Numbered from the stretch's first letter, positions 24,470 to 33,839 are shown. The stretch is DNA of 48,022 bases from Alicyclobacillus tolerans (GCF_001447355.1 NZ_JXBW01000022.1:1-48022), one strand, 5' to 3'. Numbers and translations are program-made. Notes: generated by a model not told the origin, from the sequence alone.

Positions 24470-24488
24470 ACCGGTCGTGAAGACCGGT
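24470..24488 (-). promoter_or_regulatory. 7-bp hairpin between the sat and OhrR-like genes
   Basis: ACCGGTC (24470-24476) and GACCGGT (24482-24488) form a perfect stem around GTGAA. There is no T run, so it is a poor terminator. It may be a partial transcription barrier or an operator in the leader of the OhrR-like gene. Confidence 0.35.
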
Positions 24489-24502
24489 CAAACCTTGGGC
24501 CG

Positions 24503-25663
24503 TCAGGCCTGTTTTGAGTAGTATTCCATGAGTACCTTTACAACCTCAGGGCGGCTGAACTCCGGCGGCGGAGCGATGCCCTCGCGCAGCATCTGCCGTA
24601 CCTTGGTGCCGGACAGGATGACGTGATCCTCGTCGCCATGTGGACAGGTTTTGGGTGTGGCCATTCCCCCACAGCGCTTGCAGTAGAACGAATGCTCAAA
24701 GAACAACGGCGTGATTCCCAACTCCGCAAAATCGAACTGATCAAAGATCCGCTGAGCGTCGTACGTGCCGTAGTAATTGCCAACACCGGCGTGATCGCGC
24801 CCGACGATGAAGTGCGTGCAACCAAAGTTGCGACGGACCAGCGCGTGCATGACCGCTTCGCGAGGGCCGGCGTAACGCATCGCGGCTTTGTAAACGCCAA
24901 AGAAGACGCGGTTTTGCGGATAGTAGTGCTCAAGGATGGCCTTGTAAGCGCGCAAGCGCACATCGGCCGGGACATCGTCCGCTTTCGTCGGGCCGACTAA
25001 CGGATTGAGATACAGCCCGTCGACCGTCTCCAATGCGACCTTTTGAATGTATTCATGCGCACGGTGAACGGGATTTCTCGTTTGAAATCCGACAATTGTC
25101 TTCCATCCACGCTCCGCGAAGGCGGCGCGAACTTGTTGCGGCGTATAGAAGTGGTTCGAAAACTCATCGATCCGTTCGTCAGCAAACACCTGTACAGAGC
25201 CGCCGAGATAGACAGATCCTCGCTCATAGACGCGACGAACCCCCGGATGGGCGTCCTCCTTCGTGCGATACACCATTTCCGCCTCGTGCTCGAGGTTCGG
25301 GCGATACATATGCTCGACGCGCATCGCCGCACAGATGACCCCGTCCGGGCGCACGAGGGCAATTTCGTCGTCCAAGTGAATGTCTTTCGCCTGTTCCTCC
25401 GAAACCGGAAGTGCAACAGGAATCGACCAGATCGATCCGCTTTCGAGTCGCATCGATTCGACGACACTCAAATAGTCCCGCTCGGACATAAAACCCGTGA
25501 GCGGACTGAATGCGCCAATCCCCAATTGATACACATCAGAAACAGCCACTTCATCGAGGACAACTTGCTTCTTTGAATTCAGGCTGGCCCGCTTGTCCGC
25601 AACCGCTTCTGGAGCGACCATCAAATTCACCAGTTGAACGCTGGCTCCGCTTGAACCTGCCAC
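24503..25663 (-). CDS. sat: Sulfate adenylyltransferase (ATP sulfurylase)
   Basis: This 386-residue single-chain ATP sulfurylase converts sulfate and ATP to adenosine phosphosulfate. Active-site motifs are [17 protein letters not shown] (the QxRN and HxxH segments) and [20 protein letters not shown] (GRDHA). A zinc-ribbon-like [16 protein letters not shown] sits near the C-terminus, as in Bacillus and thermophile enzymes. The GTG start has AAGGAGG seven bases upstream. No kinase (cysC), APS reductase (cysH) or sulfate transporter is adjacent, so the rest of the pathway is elsewhere. The 258-base leader has no riboswitch I recognise. Confidence 0.94.
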   Translation of the reverse strand: MAGSSGASVQLVNLMVAPEAVADKRASLNSKKQVVLDEVAVSDVYQLGIGAFSPLTGFMSERDYLSVVESMRLESGSIWSIPVALPVSEEQAKDIHLDDEIALVRPDGVICAAMRVEHMYRPNLEHEAEMVYRTKEDAHPGVRRVYERGSVYLGGSVQVFADERIDEFSNHFYTPQQVRAAFAERGWKTIVGFQTRNPVHRAHEYIQKVALETVDGLYLNPLVGPTKADDVPADVRLRAYKAILEHYYPQNRVFFGVYKAAMRYAGPREAVMHALVRRNFGCTHFIVGRDHAGVGNYYGTYDAQRIFDQFDFAELGITPLFFEHSFYCKRCGGMATPKTCPHGDEDHVILSGTKVRQMLREGIAPPPEFSRPEVVKVLMEYYSKQA

Positions 25664-25921
25664 TTATGTGCCTCCTTTAGTCCTGCCTAGTGGGTGCATC
25701 GAGTCAGGCCAATCGACCGATGTCCAGCCGACAGCTTCACTCCTTCTTCTATCATCCCACGTTTTTCACGAGCAGACAAGAAATCTATAAGTATATCGAC
25801 CGGCAAACTGTGATTTTATTCACCTGAGAAAGCCATTATAATCTATAAAATGTATAAAAGTTAAACTTATGGATTATAATACAAGTGCAAAGGCACGCCT
25901 GCCCGAGCAGGCTTATCTGAT
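25664..25921. other. Leader region of sat
   Basis: About 258 bases, AT-rich between 25780 and 25890, with several TATAAT-like sequences on the minus strand (the clearest in ATTATAATGG near 25835). I see no SAM-riboswitch or T-box pattern. A short hairpin past the upstream HxlR gene lies at 25897-25912. The promoter of sat is presumably inside, but its exact boxes are unclear. Confidence 0.5.
25897..25912 (-). terminator. Short hairpin after the HxlR gene
   Basis: GCCTGC/GCAGGC form a 6-bp stem with a 4-base loop 10 bases past the stop codon. The following bases (GTGCCTTTG on the minus strand) give only a weak T tract, so terminator function is uncertain. Confidence 0.4.
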
Positions 25922-26257
25922 TCACAGTCGCCCAGTTCGCTTCAAATGCTCCTCGCCCCAACTATGCATCATGTCCAGAATGGGACGCAACGAACGACCG
26001 TATGGTGAAATGGCATATTCGACGCGTGGCGGAACCTCTGGATAGACGGTGCGAACGACGATTCCTTCTTGCTCTAACTCGCGCAGTTGTTTCGTGAGAA
26101 CGCGTTGCGAGACACCGGGAATTCTGCGCTTGAGTTCAGAAAAACGAATATTGGGTTGCGAAAACAAGTGGTAGAGAATCACCATCTTCCACTTGCCGCT
26201 GATGACCTGGAGGGTTGATGCCACAAGGCACTCGGATTGCGTCAGATGATTTTCCAC
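25922..26257 (-). CDS. HxlR family transcriptional regulator
   Basis: This 111-residue winged-helix protein has the family pattern. It begins with SECLVASTLQVISGKWKMVILYHL, with the conserved Cys and SGKWK. RFSELKRRIPGVSQRVLTKQLRELEQEGIV is the DNA-binding helix pair, and VEYAISPYGRSLRPIL the wing. Members with this cysteine often sense electrophiles or disulfide stress (HypR/YodB type). It is divergent from yceI, its probable target. The GTG at 26255-26257 has AGGG eight bases upstream; a GTG six codons earlier lacks a site. Confidence 0.87.
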   Translation of the reverse strand: MENHLTQSECLVASTLQVISGKWKMVILYHLFSQPNIRFSELKRRIPGVSQRVLTKQLRELEQEGIVVRTVYPEVPPRVEYAISPYGRSLRPILDMMHSWGEEHLKRTGRL

Positions 26258-26422
26258 TCGAATATCCCTACCCACTCGATTATGGTTACTTCAAGTATAC
26301 CATGGAACTTACAGGTGCGTACTTACCAAACGAACTTTACTGATGAATAATAAGGAATGAACGAAGCGCGGATGATTGTCCGCTCTATCGCAACGAACTC
26401 ATGAACAGGGAGGCAACTTCTG

Positions 26423-26953
26423 ATGGCCAAGTCCACATGGAACGTCGATACGAGCCACAGCCACGTCGGCTTTAGCGTCAAGCACATGATGTTTACCACC
26501 GTACGCGGTAGCTTTAAACAGTTCTCAGCAACCGTTGTCGCTGATCCGGAAGACCTGACGAACGCAGAGATTGACTTCACGGTCGAGACGGCAAGCATCG
26601 ATACCGGTGACGAAAACCGCGACAATCACCTGCGCAGCGCTGATTTCTTTGATGTGGAGAACCACCCGCAAATCACCTTCCACGCAACGGGCACGACCAA
26701 AACGGGCACCAATGCTTACGATATGACGGGCGATTTGACCATTCGTGGGGTCACAAAGCCAGTCACCTTCCATGTGACTTACGAAGGAACGGGTAAAAAC
26801 CCATGGGGTGCAGAGGTCGCCGGTTTCAGTGCGACAACCAGCATCAACCGCAAGGATTTCGGTCTTACATGGAACGCGGCACTGGAGACGGGTGGGGTCC
26901 TCGTGAGCGACCAAGTGAAAATTGAGCTCGAAATCCAAGCCAGCAAGGCATAA
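26423..26953 (+). CDS. YceI family protein
   Basis: This 176-residue lipocalin-like protein has all the YceI landmarks: WNVDTSHSHVGFSVKHMMFTTVRGSF at the N-terminus, DNHLRSADFFDVENHPQITF in the middle, and LTIRGVTKPVTF before the C-terminal strands. There is no signal peptide, so unlike E. coli YceI it is likely cytoplasmic. The family binds isoprenoid-type lipids (polyisoprenoid-binding). GGGAGG precedes the ATG by nine bases. It is divergent from an HxlR regulator, which suggests stress-dependent control, and ends at a strong terminator. Confidence 0.9.
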   Translation: MAKSTWNVDTSHSHVGFSVKHMMFTTVRGSFKQFSATVVADPEDLTNAEIDFTVETASIDTGDENRDNHLRSADFFDVENHPQITFHATGTTKTGTNAYDMTGDLTIRGVTKPVTFHVTYEGTGKNPWGAEVAGFSATTSINRKDFGLTWNAALETGGVLVSDQVKIELEIQASKA

Positions 26954-26971
26954 ACAGAGTTCTCGTTCATG

Positions 26972-27000
26972 AAAAATCGCCACGCGATGTGGCGATTTTT
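26972..27000. terminator. Bidirectional rho-independent terminator after yceI
   Basis: AAAAATCGCCAC and GTGGCGATTTTT form a 12-bp stem around GCGAT. A run of T follows the stem on either strand. It ends the yceI transcript and sits just before the DUF188 gene. Confidence 0.88.
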
Positions 27001-27024
27001 CATTTCCTGAGGAGGGCCACGACG

Positions 27025-27510
27025 ATGAACCTCAAAATAAACGTGGCGATTTGGATTGATGCCGATGCCACCCCGCGCTCCGCAATCGCGATCGCGCGCG
27101 AGCTTGCCGAGTCATACGGCGCGGTGGTGACCACGGTGAGTTCCATCAACCATCTCCGTGACGAACCAAACCACATCACCGTCGATGCCGATCCGCAAGC
27201 TGCCGATATGGCTATCGTGAACCACATCAATCCGAACGTGCCAACCGTGGTCGTCACGCAAGATTACGGCCTGGCCGCGCTCGTACTGACGAGAGGAGCC
27301 GCCGCATTATCGCCAAACGGACTCATCTTTGACGCTGAGAACATTGATACATTGCTCGCGAACCGCGCCATAAGCGCTCGTATGCGGCGCATGCCACGGT
27401 CTATGCGCTCTAAGTTGCGCGGTCCAAAAGCGAGATCGGCAGAGGATGATGCGCGATTTCGCGAAGGCCTCACGCACATCCTTAAGAAATTGACAGATCG
27501 CCATACATAA
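27025..27510 (+). CDS. UPF0178 protein (DUF188, YqxD/YaiI family)
   Basis: This 161-residue cytoplasmic protein has the family signature VAIWIDADATPRSAIAIARELAESYGAVVTTV. Next come VDADPQAADMAIVNHINPNVPTVVVTQDYGLAALVLTRGA and the RRMPRSMRSKLRGPKARSAEDDARFREGL end. The D-x-D start and acidic cluster are reminiscent of PIN-like nucleases, but no activity is established. The ATG has GGAGG nine bases upstream. It starts just after the yceI terminator. Confidence 0.88.
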   Translation: MNLKINVAIWIDADATPRSAIAIARELAESYGAVVTTVSSINHLRDEPNHITVDADPQAADMAIVNHINPNVPTVVVTQDYGLAALVLTRGAAALSPNGLIFDAENIDTLLANRAISARMRRMPRSMRSKLRGPKARSAEDDARFREGLTHILKKLTDRHT

Positions 27511-27578
27511 AAGCCGACGCTCTCCTAAACTTACGTCCCTCTGTGGTAGCATGATAGCAAAGCGAGGAGGTGGCTTGT

Positions 27579-28364
27579 TTGGAGATTTTGCATTTATCAG
27601 ACATCACTTGGGTACGTGGCAACCGAACCATCTTGGAACACGTCAACTGGCGCATTCGCGCGAACGAACATTGGGCACTCCTTGGCCTAAACGGATCAGG
27701 CAAAACGTCGCTGTTACAGATCATCAGCGGTTACCAGTGGCCGACACAGGGCAGCGTGACCGTACTTGGAATGCGGTACGGTAGCGTGGATGTCCGCGAG
27801 GTGCGAAAGCACATCGGCTGGGTGAGCAGTGCTATCGCCAGTCGTTTTGAGGCCGACGCCAGCCTTGATAAGGCCTACGAGGTCGTCATCAGCGGCAAGT
27901 ACGGTTCCATCGGCTTATGGCAGCCGCCCACGGACGAAGATCGCCAGGATGCCTTACATGCACTTGAACAGGTTTCACTTTTGCACTTGGCGGACGCACC
28001 GTTCAACACGCTATCACAAGGCGAGCGTCAACGTCTGTTCATCGCACGCGCGTTTATGGCAAAACCCAAGCTACTCGTTCTCGACGAGCCGTGTACGGGG
28101 CTCGATATACGTGCACGCGAACTTTTGCTTTCGTCGCTCGAACGCACGCAGAAGAATGGCGACGGACCCACGATCATCTACGTCACGCATCACGTCGAAG
28201 AAATCCTACCGTTTATCTCGCACGCCCTCGTGATGGATGAAGGGCGCGTAGCCGCATCCGGCGCAAAACAGGCCGTACTGACCGACGACGTGTTACGGAA
28301 CGCGTTTCACGTCGATGTCCGCACGACCTGGGAGAATCAACGGGTTTGGTTAACCGTGCGCTGA
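27579..28364 (+). CDS. Stand-alone ABC transporter ATP-binding protein (YlmA-like)
   Basis: This 261-residue ATPase has Walker A LGLNGSGKTSLL, the signature LSQGERQRLFIARAF, Walker B LLVLDEPCTGLDI and an H-loop VTHHVEEI. It matches the YlmA/ModF-type single-domain group that is encoded without an adjacent permease; its partner is unknown and it may not be a transporter subunit. The start is probably a TTG at 27579, seven bases after GGAGGT; a GTG at 27570 overlaps that site. It is convergent with the RNA helicase gene. Confidence 0.85.
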   Translation: MEILHLSDITWVRGNRTILEHVNWRIRANEHWALLGLNGSGKTSLLQIISGYQWPTQGSVTVLGMRYGSVDVREVRKHIGWVSSAIASRFEADASLDKAYEVVISGKYGSIGLWQPPTDEDRQDALHALEQVSLLHLADAPFNTLSQGERQRLFIARAFMAKPKLLVLDEPCTGLDIRARELLLSSLERTQKNGDGPTIIYVTHHVEEILPFISHALVMDEGRVAASGAKQAVLTDDVLRNAFHVDVRTTWENQRVWLTVR

Positions 28365-28385
28365 TCTACAACTTGGTCACCGCAT

Positions 28386-29801
28386 TTAGCGCCGCCCATC
28401 AGAACGTACATACCCCTGGCGAGGGCGTCGGTAATGATCTCCGTGACCTTTGCGATCCCGCCCTCCATGCGGCTTGCGGATACGAATAGGTTGCTCTGCG
28501 GTCAAGCGAATCGGGATTTCTTTGCGCGTCTTGGTCAACAGCTTTAAGGCGCCTGCGACCAAGGCCATCGAATCCTGTTGACTGAGCAGTTCTTCGGCAA
28601 AGCCGCGATACGAGCTGAGATCAGCCGCTTGACTTGCCTTGAGCAATTCCTCCATTGCCAGACGCTGTTTACTTTCTTTCGCTTCACTAAAGGTTGGCAA
28701 TGGACGCCTGCGGATCTTATGACGCGTGATCCGTTCAATTTGATGCAAATGGTCGACTTCCCGCGGTGTGACAAACGTCGACGCGATTCCGCTTTTGCCA
28801 GCGCGTCCTGTGCGGCCAATGCGGTGTACGTAGCTATCAATGTCCTGCGGGATGTCGAAGTTGTAAACGTGCGTCACGCCGCTTACATCTAAGCCGCGCG
28901 CAGCCACGTCTGTTGCGACAAGCACTTCCAGTTTTCCTTCGCGGAATTTGTTCATAACCATGTCGCGCTGCTTCTGACTGAGATCACCATGCAGCCCATC
29001 GGCATCATATCCCCGCATCTGCAGGGCGTTAGTCAATTCGTCCACGCGCCGCTTCGTCCGGCCAAAGACAATCGCAAGCTCCGGATTATGGATGTCAAGC
29101 AACCGCGTCAGAACGTCAAGCTTCTGCATCTCCGGGACCTCGTAGTACTCCTGCTCAATGGTCGGTACCGTCACTTCACTCGCTTTTACGGTCACCGTGA
29201 CGAAATCGCGCATAAACTTGCGTGCCAACTGAACGACACCGCGTTTCATCGTCGCCGAAAACAACAAAGTCTGACGATCTTGCGGACAAGCGCCAAGAAT
29301 CGTTTCAATGTCTTCGACAAAGCCCATATCCAACATTTCGTCCGCTTCGTCCAATACAGCAATCACGATGTTTTGCAGGCTCAGGGTGCCGCGATTCATG
29401 TGATCCATAAGGCGCCCTGGGGTTGCGACTACCACATGGGGACGATTGCGCAAGCCCCGAATTTGGCGGTTGATGTCCTGCCCGCCATACACCGCGAGCA
29501 CGCGCACGCCTTTTACACCGCCCACCTTCGTGATTTCTTCGGCAACTTGAATGCAAAGCTCGCGCGTCGGCGTCAGAATCACAGCCTGCAACGCGCCACT
29601 TTGCACGTCAATCTTTTCAACAACCGGGATCGAAAAAGCGACAGTCTTACCCGTGCCGGTCTGCGCTTGTCCAATGACGTCTTGCCCAGAAAGCGCAACT
29701 GGAATCGCTTGCGACTGAATGTCGGTCGCAGATTCAAAGCCCATCATTTCGAGCGCTTTTTCAACAGGGGCGCTCAATCCCATCTCTGTAAACGTGGCCA
29801 T
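28386..29801 (-). CDS. DEAD-box RNA helicase, CshA-like
   Basis: This 471-residue RNA helicase has the Q motif (GFESATDIQSQAIP), motif I AQTGTGKT (46-53), PTRELCIQV, TPGRLMDH, DEADEMLDMGF, the SAT motif, and the second RecA domain with VATDVAARGLDV and YVHRIGRTGRAG. A basic tail follows (KPHGGRDRKGHGDHYRRPRQ). This domain order and tail match CshA, which works in ribosome assembly, cold adaptation and mRNA decay. The ATG at 29799-29801 is preceded by AAGGGGAT; a TTG two codons earlier is an alternative. It follows msrA on the same strand. Confidence 0.9.
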   Translation of the reverse strand: MATFTEMGLSAPVEKALEMMGFESATDIQSQAIPVALSGQDVIGQAQTGTGKTVAFSIPVVEKIDVQSGALQAVILTPTRELCIQVAEEITKVGGVKGVRVLAVYGGQDINRQIRGLRNRPHVVVATPGRLMDHMNRGTLSLQNIVIAVLDEADEMLDMGFVEDIETILGACPQDRQTLLFSATMKRGVVQLARKFMRDFVTVTVKASEVTVPTIEQEYYEVPEMQKLDVLTRLLDIHNPELAIVFGRTKRRVDELTNALQMRGYDADGLHGDLSQKQRDMVMNKFREGKLEVLVATDVAARGLDVSGVTHVYNFDIPQDIDSYVHRIGRTGRAGKSGIASTFVTPREVDHLHQIERITRHKIRRRPLPTFSEAKESKQRLAMEELLKASQAADLSSYRGFAEELLSQQDSMALVAGALKLLTKTRKEIPIRLTAEQPIRIRKPHGGRDRKGHGDHYRRPRQGYVRSDGRR

Positions 29802-29903
29802 CTTCAAAAATCCCCTTCGCCAACCGTCTGCATACTCACGTTTAATATGGCCAGACGGCGCAAGGGATAGACGACAAAAATGGCGGACGGACGTCCGCCT
29901 GCT

Positions 29904-30470
29904 TCATCTATCTTCTGCCGGGCTCCAGTGTTCGGCAATAAACCGATCCCGCCCTGACGCCTGACGATATCTGCGGTAATGTTCAGGTTGCTTTTGATAA
30001 AAATTCTGATGGTACTCCTCTGCTTCATAAAATGGCCCGGCAGGAAGGATTTCGGTGACGATGGGCTGACGAAAACGCCCACTGTTTGCCAACCTTACCT
30101 TCGATGCCTCAGCAGCTTGCCGCTGTGCCTCTGTGTGATAAAAAATCGCGGTTCTGTACGACGAACCGCGATCGTAAAACTGCCCACCGGGATCTGTCGG
30201 ATCGATTTGCCGCCAAAAGATGTCGAGCAATTGTTCATACGACATGACGGCCGGATCATACCATATTTGAACAGCCTCTGTATGTCCAGTCGTGCCGGTG
30301 CAAACTTGCTCATATGTCGGATGTGGGACATCTCCACCTGTATAACCAGAGATGACGCGTACCACCCCAGGCCACGTGTCAAACGGCTTGACCATGCACC
30401 AAAAGCAACCCCCGGCAAAGGTTGCGCGCTCGATATTCTGGCCGTCCGCATGTTCCATCGATGCCGACAT
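29904..30470 (-). CDS. msrA: Peptide methionine sulfoxide reductase MsrA
   Basis: This 188-residue cytoplasmic enzyme reduces the S-form of methionine sulfoxide. The catalytic motif GCFWC is at residues 21-25 (Cys22 reactive). It is followed by [51 protein letters not shown], and [22 protein letters not shown]. No cysteine is found near the C-terminus, so regeneration probably uses other cysteines or external thiols. It lies 19 bases after trxA, whose product supplies reducing power. The ATG at 30468-30470 is preceded by GGGCGGGA. Confidence 0.93.
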   Translation of the reverse strand: MSASMEHADGQNIERATFAGGCFWCMVKPFDTWPGVVRVISGYTGGDVPHPTYEQVCTGTTGHTEAVQIWYDPAVMSYEQLLDIFWRQIDPTDPGGQFYDRGSSYRTAIFYHTEAQRQAAEASKVRLANSGRFRQPIVTEILPAGPFYEAEEYHQNFYQKQPEHYRRYRQASGRDRFIAEHWSPAEDR

Positions 30471-30489
30471 CCAGATCCCGCCCTTTCGC

Positions 30490-30810
30490 TTACGCCAACA
30501 CGTCGGACAATTGAGCCTCGAGTTGCTCCTTTGGCTGATATCCAACCAACTGCTTCACAGGTTGCCCGTTGACAAAGAGAATGAGTGTTGGAATGCTCAT
30601 GATGCCAAATTGCCCGGTTGTTACAGGATTTTCGTCGACGTCAATTTTGGCGACCGTCACTTTGTCGCTATGCGCTTCCGAAAACTCCTCGAGAACTGGG
30701 GCCATCATTTTGCACGGGCCGCACCAAGTAGCCCAGAAATCGACGAGAACGGGTTTATCGCTCTGAATCGCCTCATTGAAGTTGGCGTCCGTAAGTTTTG
30801 TGGTTGCCAT
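30490..30810 (-). CDS. trxA: Thioredoxin
   Basis: This 106-residue disulfide reductase has the active site WCGPCK (Cys30/Cys33) in [16 protein letters not shown], the buried Asp24 (VLVDFW), and the cis-proline [10 protein letters not shown]. This is the standard length for TrxA. The ATG follows AGGGGG by seven bases. It has a promoter at 30845-30874 and runs into msrA, forming a repair operon for oxidised methionine. Confidence 0.94.
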   Translation of the reverse strand: MATTKLTDANFNEAIQSDKPVLVDFWATWCGPCKMMAPVLEEFSEAHSDKVTVAKIDVDENPVTTGQFGIMSIPTLILFVNGQPVKQLVGYQPKEQLEAQLSDVLA

Positions 30811-30844
30811 GTCAATACCCCCTATGGTTACAGGTTACTTTTTT

Positions 30845-30874
30845 ATAGTAGCACTCTTCATATCTCTGGGTCAA
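30845..30874 (-). promoter_or_regulatory. Promoter of trxA-msrA
   Basis: On the minus strand TTGACC (30869-30874) and TACTAT (30845-30850) are 18 bases apart, with start codon about 35 bases downstream of the -10. It is the best sigma-A-type match in this gap. Confidence 0.55.
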
Positions 30875-30976
30875 TCATACTCAAGCCGCCATCCCACCAT
30901 CATGGATAAGGGCCGCCTCTCACCGACGTGAGGCAACGTAAGGTGTTAGTATCCTCGGACGACAGGAGGGTGAGTC

Positions 30977-31300
30977 ATGAACGAAAGCGATGAATCGCCA
31001 CAACTACAGGGAGAAACCACGGCTGAACGAACGCTCGCTGCCATCGAGCTGATGGAGGAACGGGTCCGCGCCAATGCTCATGGATTCGACCGCGTCATCG
31101 TCAATCAGGCCTTGCCGCTGATTCACCCGCGCCTGGAACAACGAATCCTCTCTGTCCCGGATTCGGAGCTCATTGCCGAACTCCGTCATGTGCAAGCCTT
31201 GTTGCAGGCCATCTTGGGCGAGCCAGCGACGACAAAACGGAAGCGCCGCGGAAAACGAGTGGCAGAGAAAACGAGACGTCAAAACACACCCCGACGTTGA
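30977..31300 (+). CDS. Small charged protein, unknown function
   Basis: This 107-residue soluble protein has an acidic N-terminus and a helical middle (ERTLAAIELMEERVRANAHGFDRVIVNQALPLIHPRLEQRIL). It ends in a strongly basic tail (TTKRKRRGKRVAEKTRRQNTPRR), which could bind nucleic acid. No family is recognised. GGAGG lies seven bases before the ATG. It is convergent with the glycosylase gene, with five bases between the stops. Confidence 0.65.
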   Translation: MNESDESPQLQGETTAERTLAAIELMEERVRANAHGFDRVIVNQALPLIHPRLEQRILSVPDSELIAELRHVQALLQAILGEPATTKRKRRGKRVAEKTRRQNTPRR

Positions 31301-31305
31301 ACCGA

Positions 31306-31887
31306 TTAGCGAACAGCAGACGAGCCGGCTAGCGCTGCATAGCGAAAACACGAGACCACGTGATCCATTGTCACGCCCACAGCCTGCATGTACGAGTAAA
31401 CGATTGTTGGCCCCACAAATTGAAATCCTGCTTGCTTCCATTCGCGGCTGATCCGCTCCGAAAGCGGCGTTTTCGCGGGTACTTCCGCGACGTCGCGAAA
31501 CGCGTTGACAATTGGCCTGCCATCGACAAAGGACCACAGATAGTTTGCGAAGGAACCACAACGGGCCTGGATTTCGGCAAATTTTGCGGCGTTGTTGATG
31601 GCCGCCTCCACTTTCGCGCGATTGCGCACAATCTCGGAGCCCTCGGACAACAACGCAGCAATTTCTTCCTCACCAAACGCCGCCACCTGCACTGGATCAA
31701 ACCCCGCAAACGCTCGACGGTACGCTTCCCGCTTTTTTAAGATTGTATACCAACTGAGCCCCGCCTGTGCGCTCTCCAAAACCAGAAATTCGAACAGTTT
31801 GCGGTCATTGTATACCGGGACGCCCCACTCTTCGTCGTGGTAGCGAACATAAAGCGGATCATGATGTACCCAGCCGCAGCGCTCCAT
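31306..31887 (-). CDS. tag: DNA-3-methyladenine glycosylase I
   Basis: This 193-residue base-excision enzyme removes 3-methyladenine. The N-terminus MERCGWVHHDPLYVRYHDEEWGVP carries zinc ligands Cys4 and His17. The end has the partner ligands in MDHVVSCFRY. In between, FEFLVLESAQAGLSWYTILKKREAYRRAFAGFD and RNRAKVEAAINNA are characteristic. The ATG at 31885-31887 has GGAGG seven bases upstream; an ATG six codons earlier is out of reach of that site. Confidence 0.93.
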   Translation of the reverse strand: MERCGWVHHDPLYVRYHDEEWGVPVYNDRKLFEFLVLESAQAGLSWYTILKKREAYRRAFAGFDPVQVAAFGEEEIAALLSEGSEIVRNRAKVEAAINNAAKFAEIQARCGSFANYLWSFVDGRPIVNAFRDVAEVPAKTPLSERISREWKQAGFQFVGPTIVYSYMQAVGVTMDHVVSCFRYAALAGSSAVR

Positions 31888-32012
31888 GGCAAAGCCTCCA
31901 AACATCTTTCAGCAGTGTGCCACCTGCAGATTAGCCGAACTGGCGAACGTTGTAAAGAACGCATAGGCAAAGAAATACATGCAATGTAAAGATGATAGAG
32001 TTAAACGTTTAC

Positions 32013-32018
32013 TATAAT
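32013..32018 (+). promoter_or_regulatory. TATAAT -10 element for the M3 peptidase
   Basis: A consensus TATAAT lies 22 bases before the TTG start in the divergent gap between tag and the peptidase gene. No convincing -35 lies at 16-18 bases. Confidence 0.35.
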
Positions 32019-32039
32019 GGTCTTAAGGAGGCGATACGC

Positions 32040-33839
32040 TTGACTCATCGTTCGCAGCAGACATGGGATTTGGACGTCATTTTTGCAGGCGGCAGCAAAT
32101 CCCAATCATTTCACGCGTTTCTCGACGATCTCGACACACGGATACGCCATTTTACGAGCGCATGTGACGACCTCGTCCAACGTGGAAACGCCGAGGCTAG
32201 GACACTTGCGCAACTGGTGCTCGATATGCAGGAAATCGCCGCGCGCACGCGCGAAAGTGGAGCTTTCATCTCCTGCCTCACGGCACAAGATGTTCGTGAC
32301 GCAGACGCCAAATGGTTGCTTGGACGCCTGCAGAACATGCGCGCCACGTTCACAAGCGCCTTGACCAGCTTTAACGAACTTCTAACTTCTCTCAACGACT
32401 CGGCTTTCTCCGAACTTCTCGCGCAACCTCAAATCAGCGATTTGGCGTTTGCCTTACAGGAACGGGTTCGGCGCGCCAAGGAACAATTACCCGCGCCAGA
32501 AGAGAAACTCATTGCAAAGTTATCAGTGGACGGTTATAGCGCTTGGGGCGAGCTGTACGACACCATTGTCGGCCGGATGCATGCTGATATCGAAATCGAT
32601 GGACAACACGAACAAGTCTCAATGGGACAGTTGGCTAACCGGATCGCTTCAGCGCAGGCGAGCGATCGGGAAAAACTGTTTGCCATCTGGGAAAAAGCAT
32701 GGGCTGGCGAAGCCGATTTGTGTGCAGACGCGCTCAACCATCTTGCTGGATACAGGCTTGCCGTCTATGAAGCACGAGGATGGACGTCGGTTCTGCGAGA
32801 GCCCTTGGAAATAAACCGCATGTCGGAACACACTCTACATGCCATGTGGAGCGTGATCGAACAAAATAAGCGAGCGATGGTACGTTTCTTAGAGGCGAAG
32901 GCCAACCTTCTTGGGGTGAAAAAGTTGCGCTGGGAAGACGTCGACGCACCACTTTATGATGCCGCCTCGCACAAAGTGTCCTACGACGAAGCCCGCGCGT
33001 TCATCGTCCGTCATTTTGCGCGCTTTAGTGAAGATATGGCGAGGTTTGCGGATTCCTGTTTCGAGAATCGGTGGATCGAGTCGGAAGATAGACCCGGAAA
33101 GCGGCCTGGTGGATTTTGCACCAGCTTTCCTGTCAGCCAGCAAACGCGCATTTTCGTGACGTTCTCCGGCACGCCCGGCAATGTCGCGACGCTGGCGCAC
33201 GAACTTGGACATGCCTATCACCAGCACGTGATGCGCGGTCTGCCGCAGTTGCTCAGCAATTATGCAATGAATGTCGCGGAAACAGCATCGACGTTCGCAG
33301 AGGCCATCGTCTCGGACGCGGCTATCCGGGAAGCCGAGAGCGACACAGAAAAGCTGGCACTGCTCGACGAAAAAATCGGCCGCGCGGTCGCGATGTTGAT
33401 GAACATTCATGCGCGCTTCCTGTTTGAAACAAGGTTTTATGAAGAGCGCCGCAAAGGGTTTGTCAAGGCGGATCGCCTAAATGAATTGATGGTCGCAGCA
33501 CAGCGCGAAGCCTACCAGGACGCTCTGGCGAGTTATCATCCGCACTTTTGGGCGTCGAAGCTTCACTTCTACATTACAGGAACGCCGTTTTATAACTTCC
33601 CATACACGTTCGGATTTCTGTTCAGCAGCGGCATATATGCGCAAGCTCTGCGCGAAGGCCCTGCCTTCGCAAAGAAATATGTCGCACTACTGCGCGACAC
33701 GGGACGCATGCGCGTGGAAGAGCTCGCCGCGAAACATCTGGGCGTCAACCTGGAGGAGCAAGGCTTCTGGCAATCTGCGGTCGATCTCGCCGCAGCCGAT
33801 GTCGATGCGTTTATCGCGTTGGCAAACAAGCTCAGCTAA
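32040..33839 (+). CDS. M3 family oligoendopeptidase (PepF-like)
   Basis: This 599-residue cytoplasmic zinc peptidase has HELGH in TLAHELGHAYHQHVM and the downstream glutamate helix ETASTFAEAIVSDAA. GSPFYNFPYTFGFLF-type residues (GTPFYNFPYTFGFLF) shape the active site. The length and N-terminal helical part fit PepF/Pz-type oligopeptidases of the M3B clade, which degrade short peptides. The TTG at 32040 has GGAGG eight bases upstream; the frame extends a further 16 codons without a site. The gene ends overlapping the convergent lipoprotein gene by four bases. Confidence 0.9.
   Translation: MTHRSQQTWDLDVIFAGGSKSQSFHAFLDDLDTRIRHFTSACDDLVQRGNAEARTLAQLVLDMQEIAARTRESGAFISCLTAQDVRDADAKWLLGRLQNMRATFTSALTSFNELLTSLNDSAFSELLAQPQISDLAFALQERVRRAKEQLPAPEEKLIAKLSVDGYSAWGELYDTIVGRMHADIEIDGQHEQVSMGQLANRIASAQASDREKLFAIWEKAWAGEADLCADALNHLAGYRLAVYEARGWTSVLREPLEINRMSEHTLHAMWSVIEQNKRAMVRFLEAKANLLGVKKLRWEDVDAPLYDAASHKVSYDEARAFIVRHFARFSEDMARFADSCFENRWIESEDRPGKRPGGFCTSFPVSQQTRIFVTFSGTPGNVATLAHELGHAYHQHVMRGLPQLLSNYAMNVAETASTFAEAIVSDAAIREAESDTEKLALLDEKIGRAVAMLMNIHARFLFETRFYEERRKGFVKADRLNELMVAAQREAYQDALASYHPHFWASKLHFYITGTPFYNFPYTFGFLFSSGIYAQALREGPAFAKKYVALLRDTGRMRVEELAAKHLGVNLEEQGFWQSAVDLAAADVDAFIALANKLS

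Noticed and set aside
25664-25921. Possible SAM or T-box riboswitch upstream of sat
   Set aside because: I looked for the conserved cores of both and did not find them; the region is AT-rich without a clear aptamer.
28989-29870. 293-residue plus-strand open frame
   Set aside because: It is antisense to the CshA-like helicase throughout and has no recognised motif or start site; high GC favours such shadow frames.
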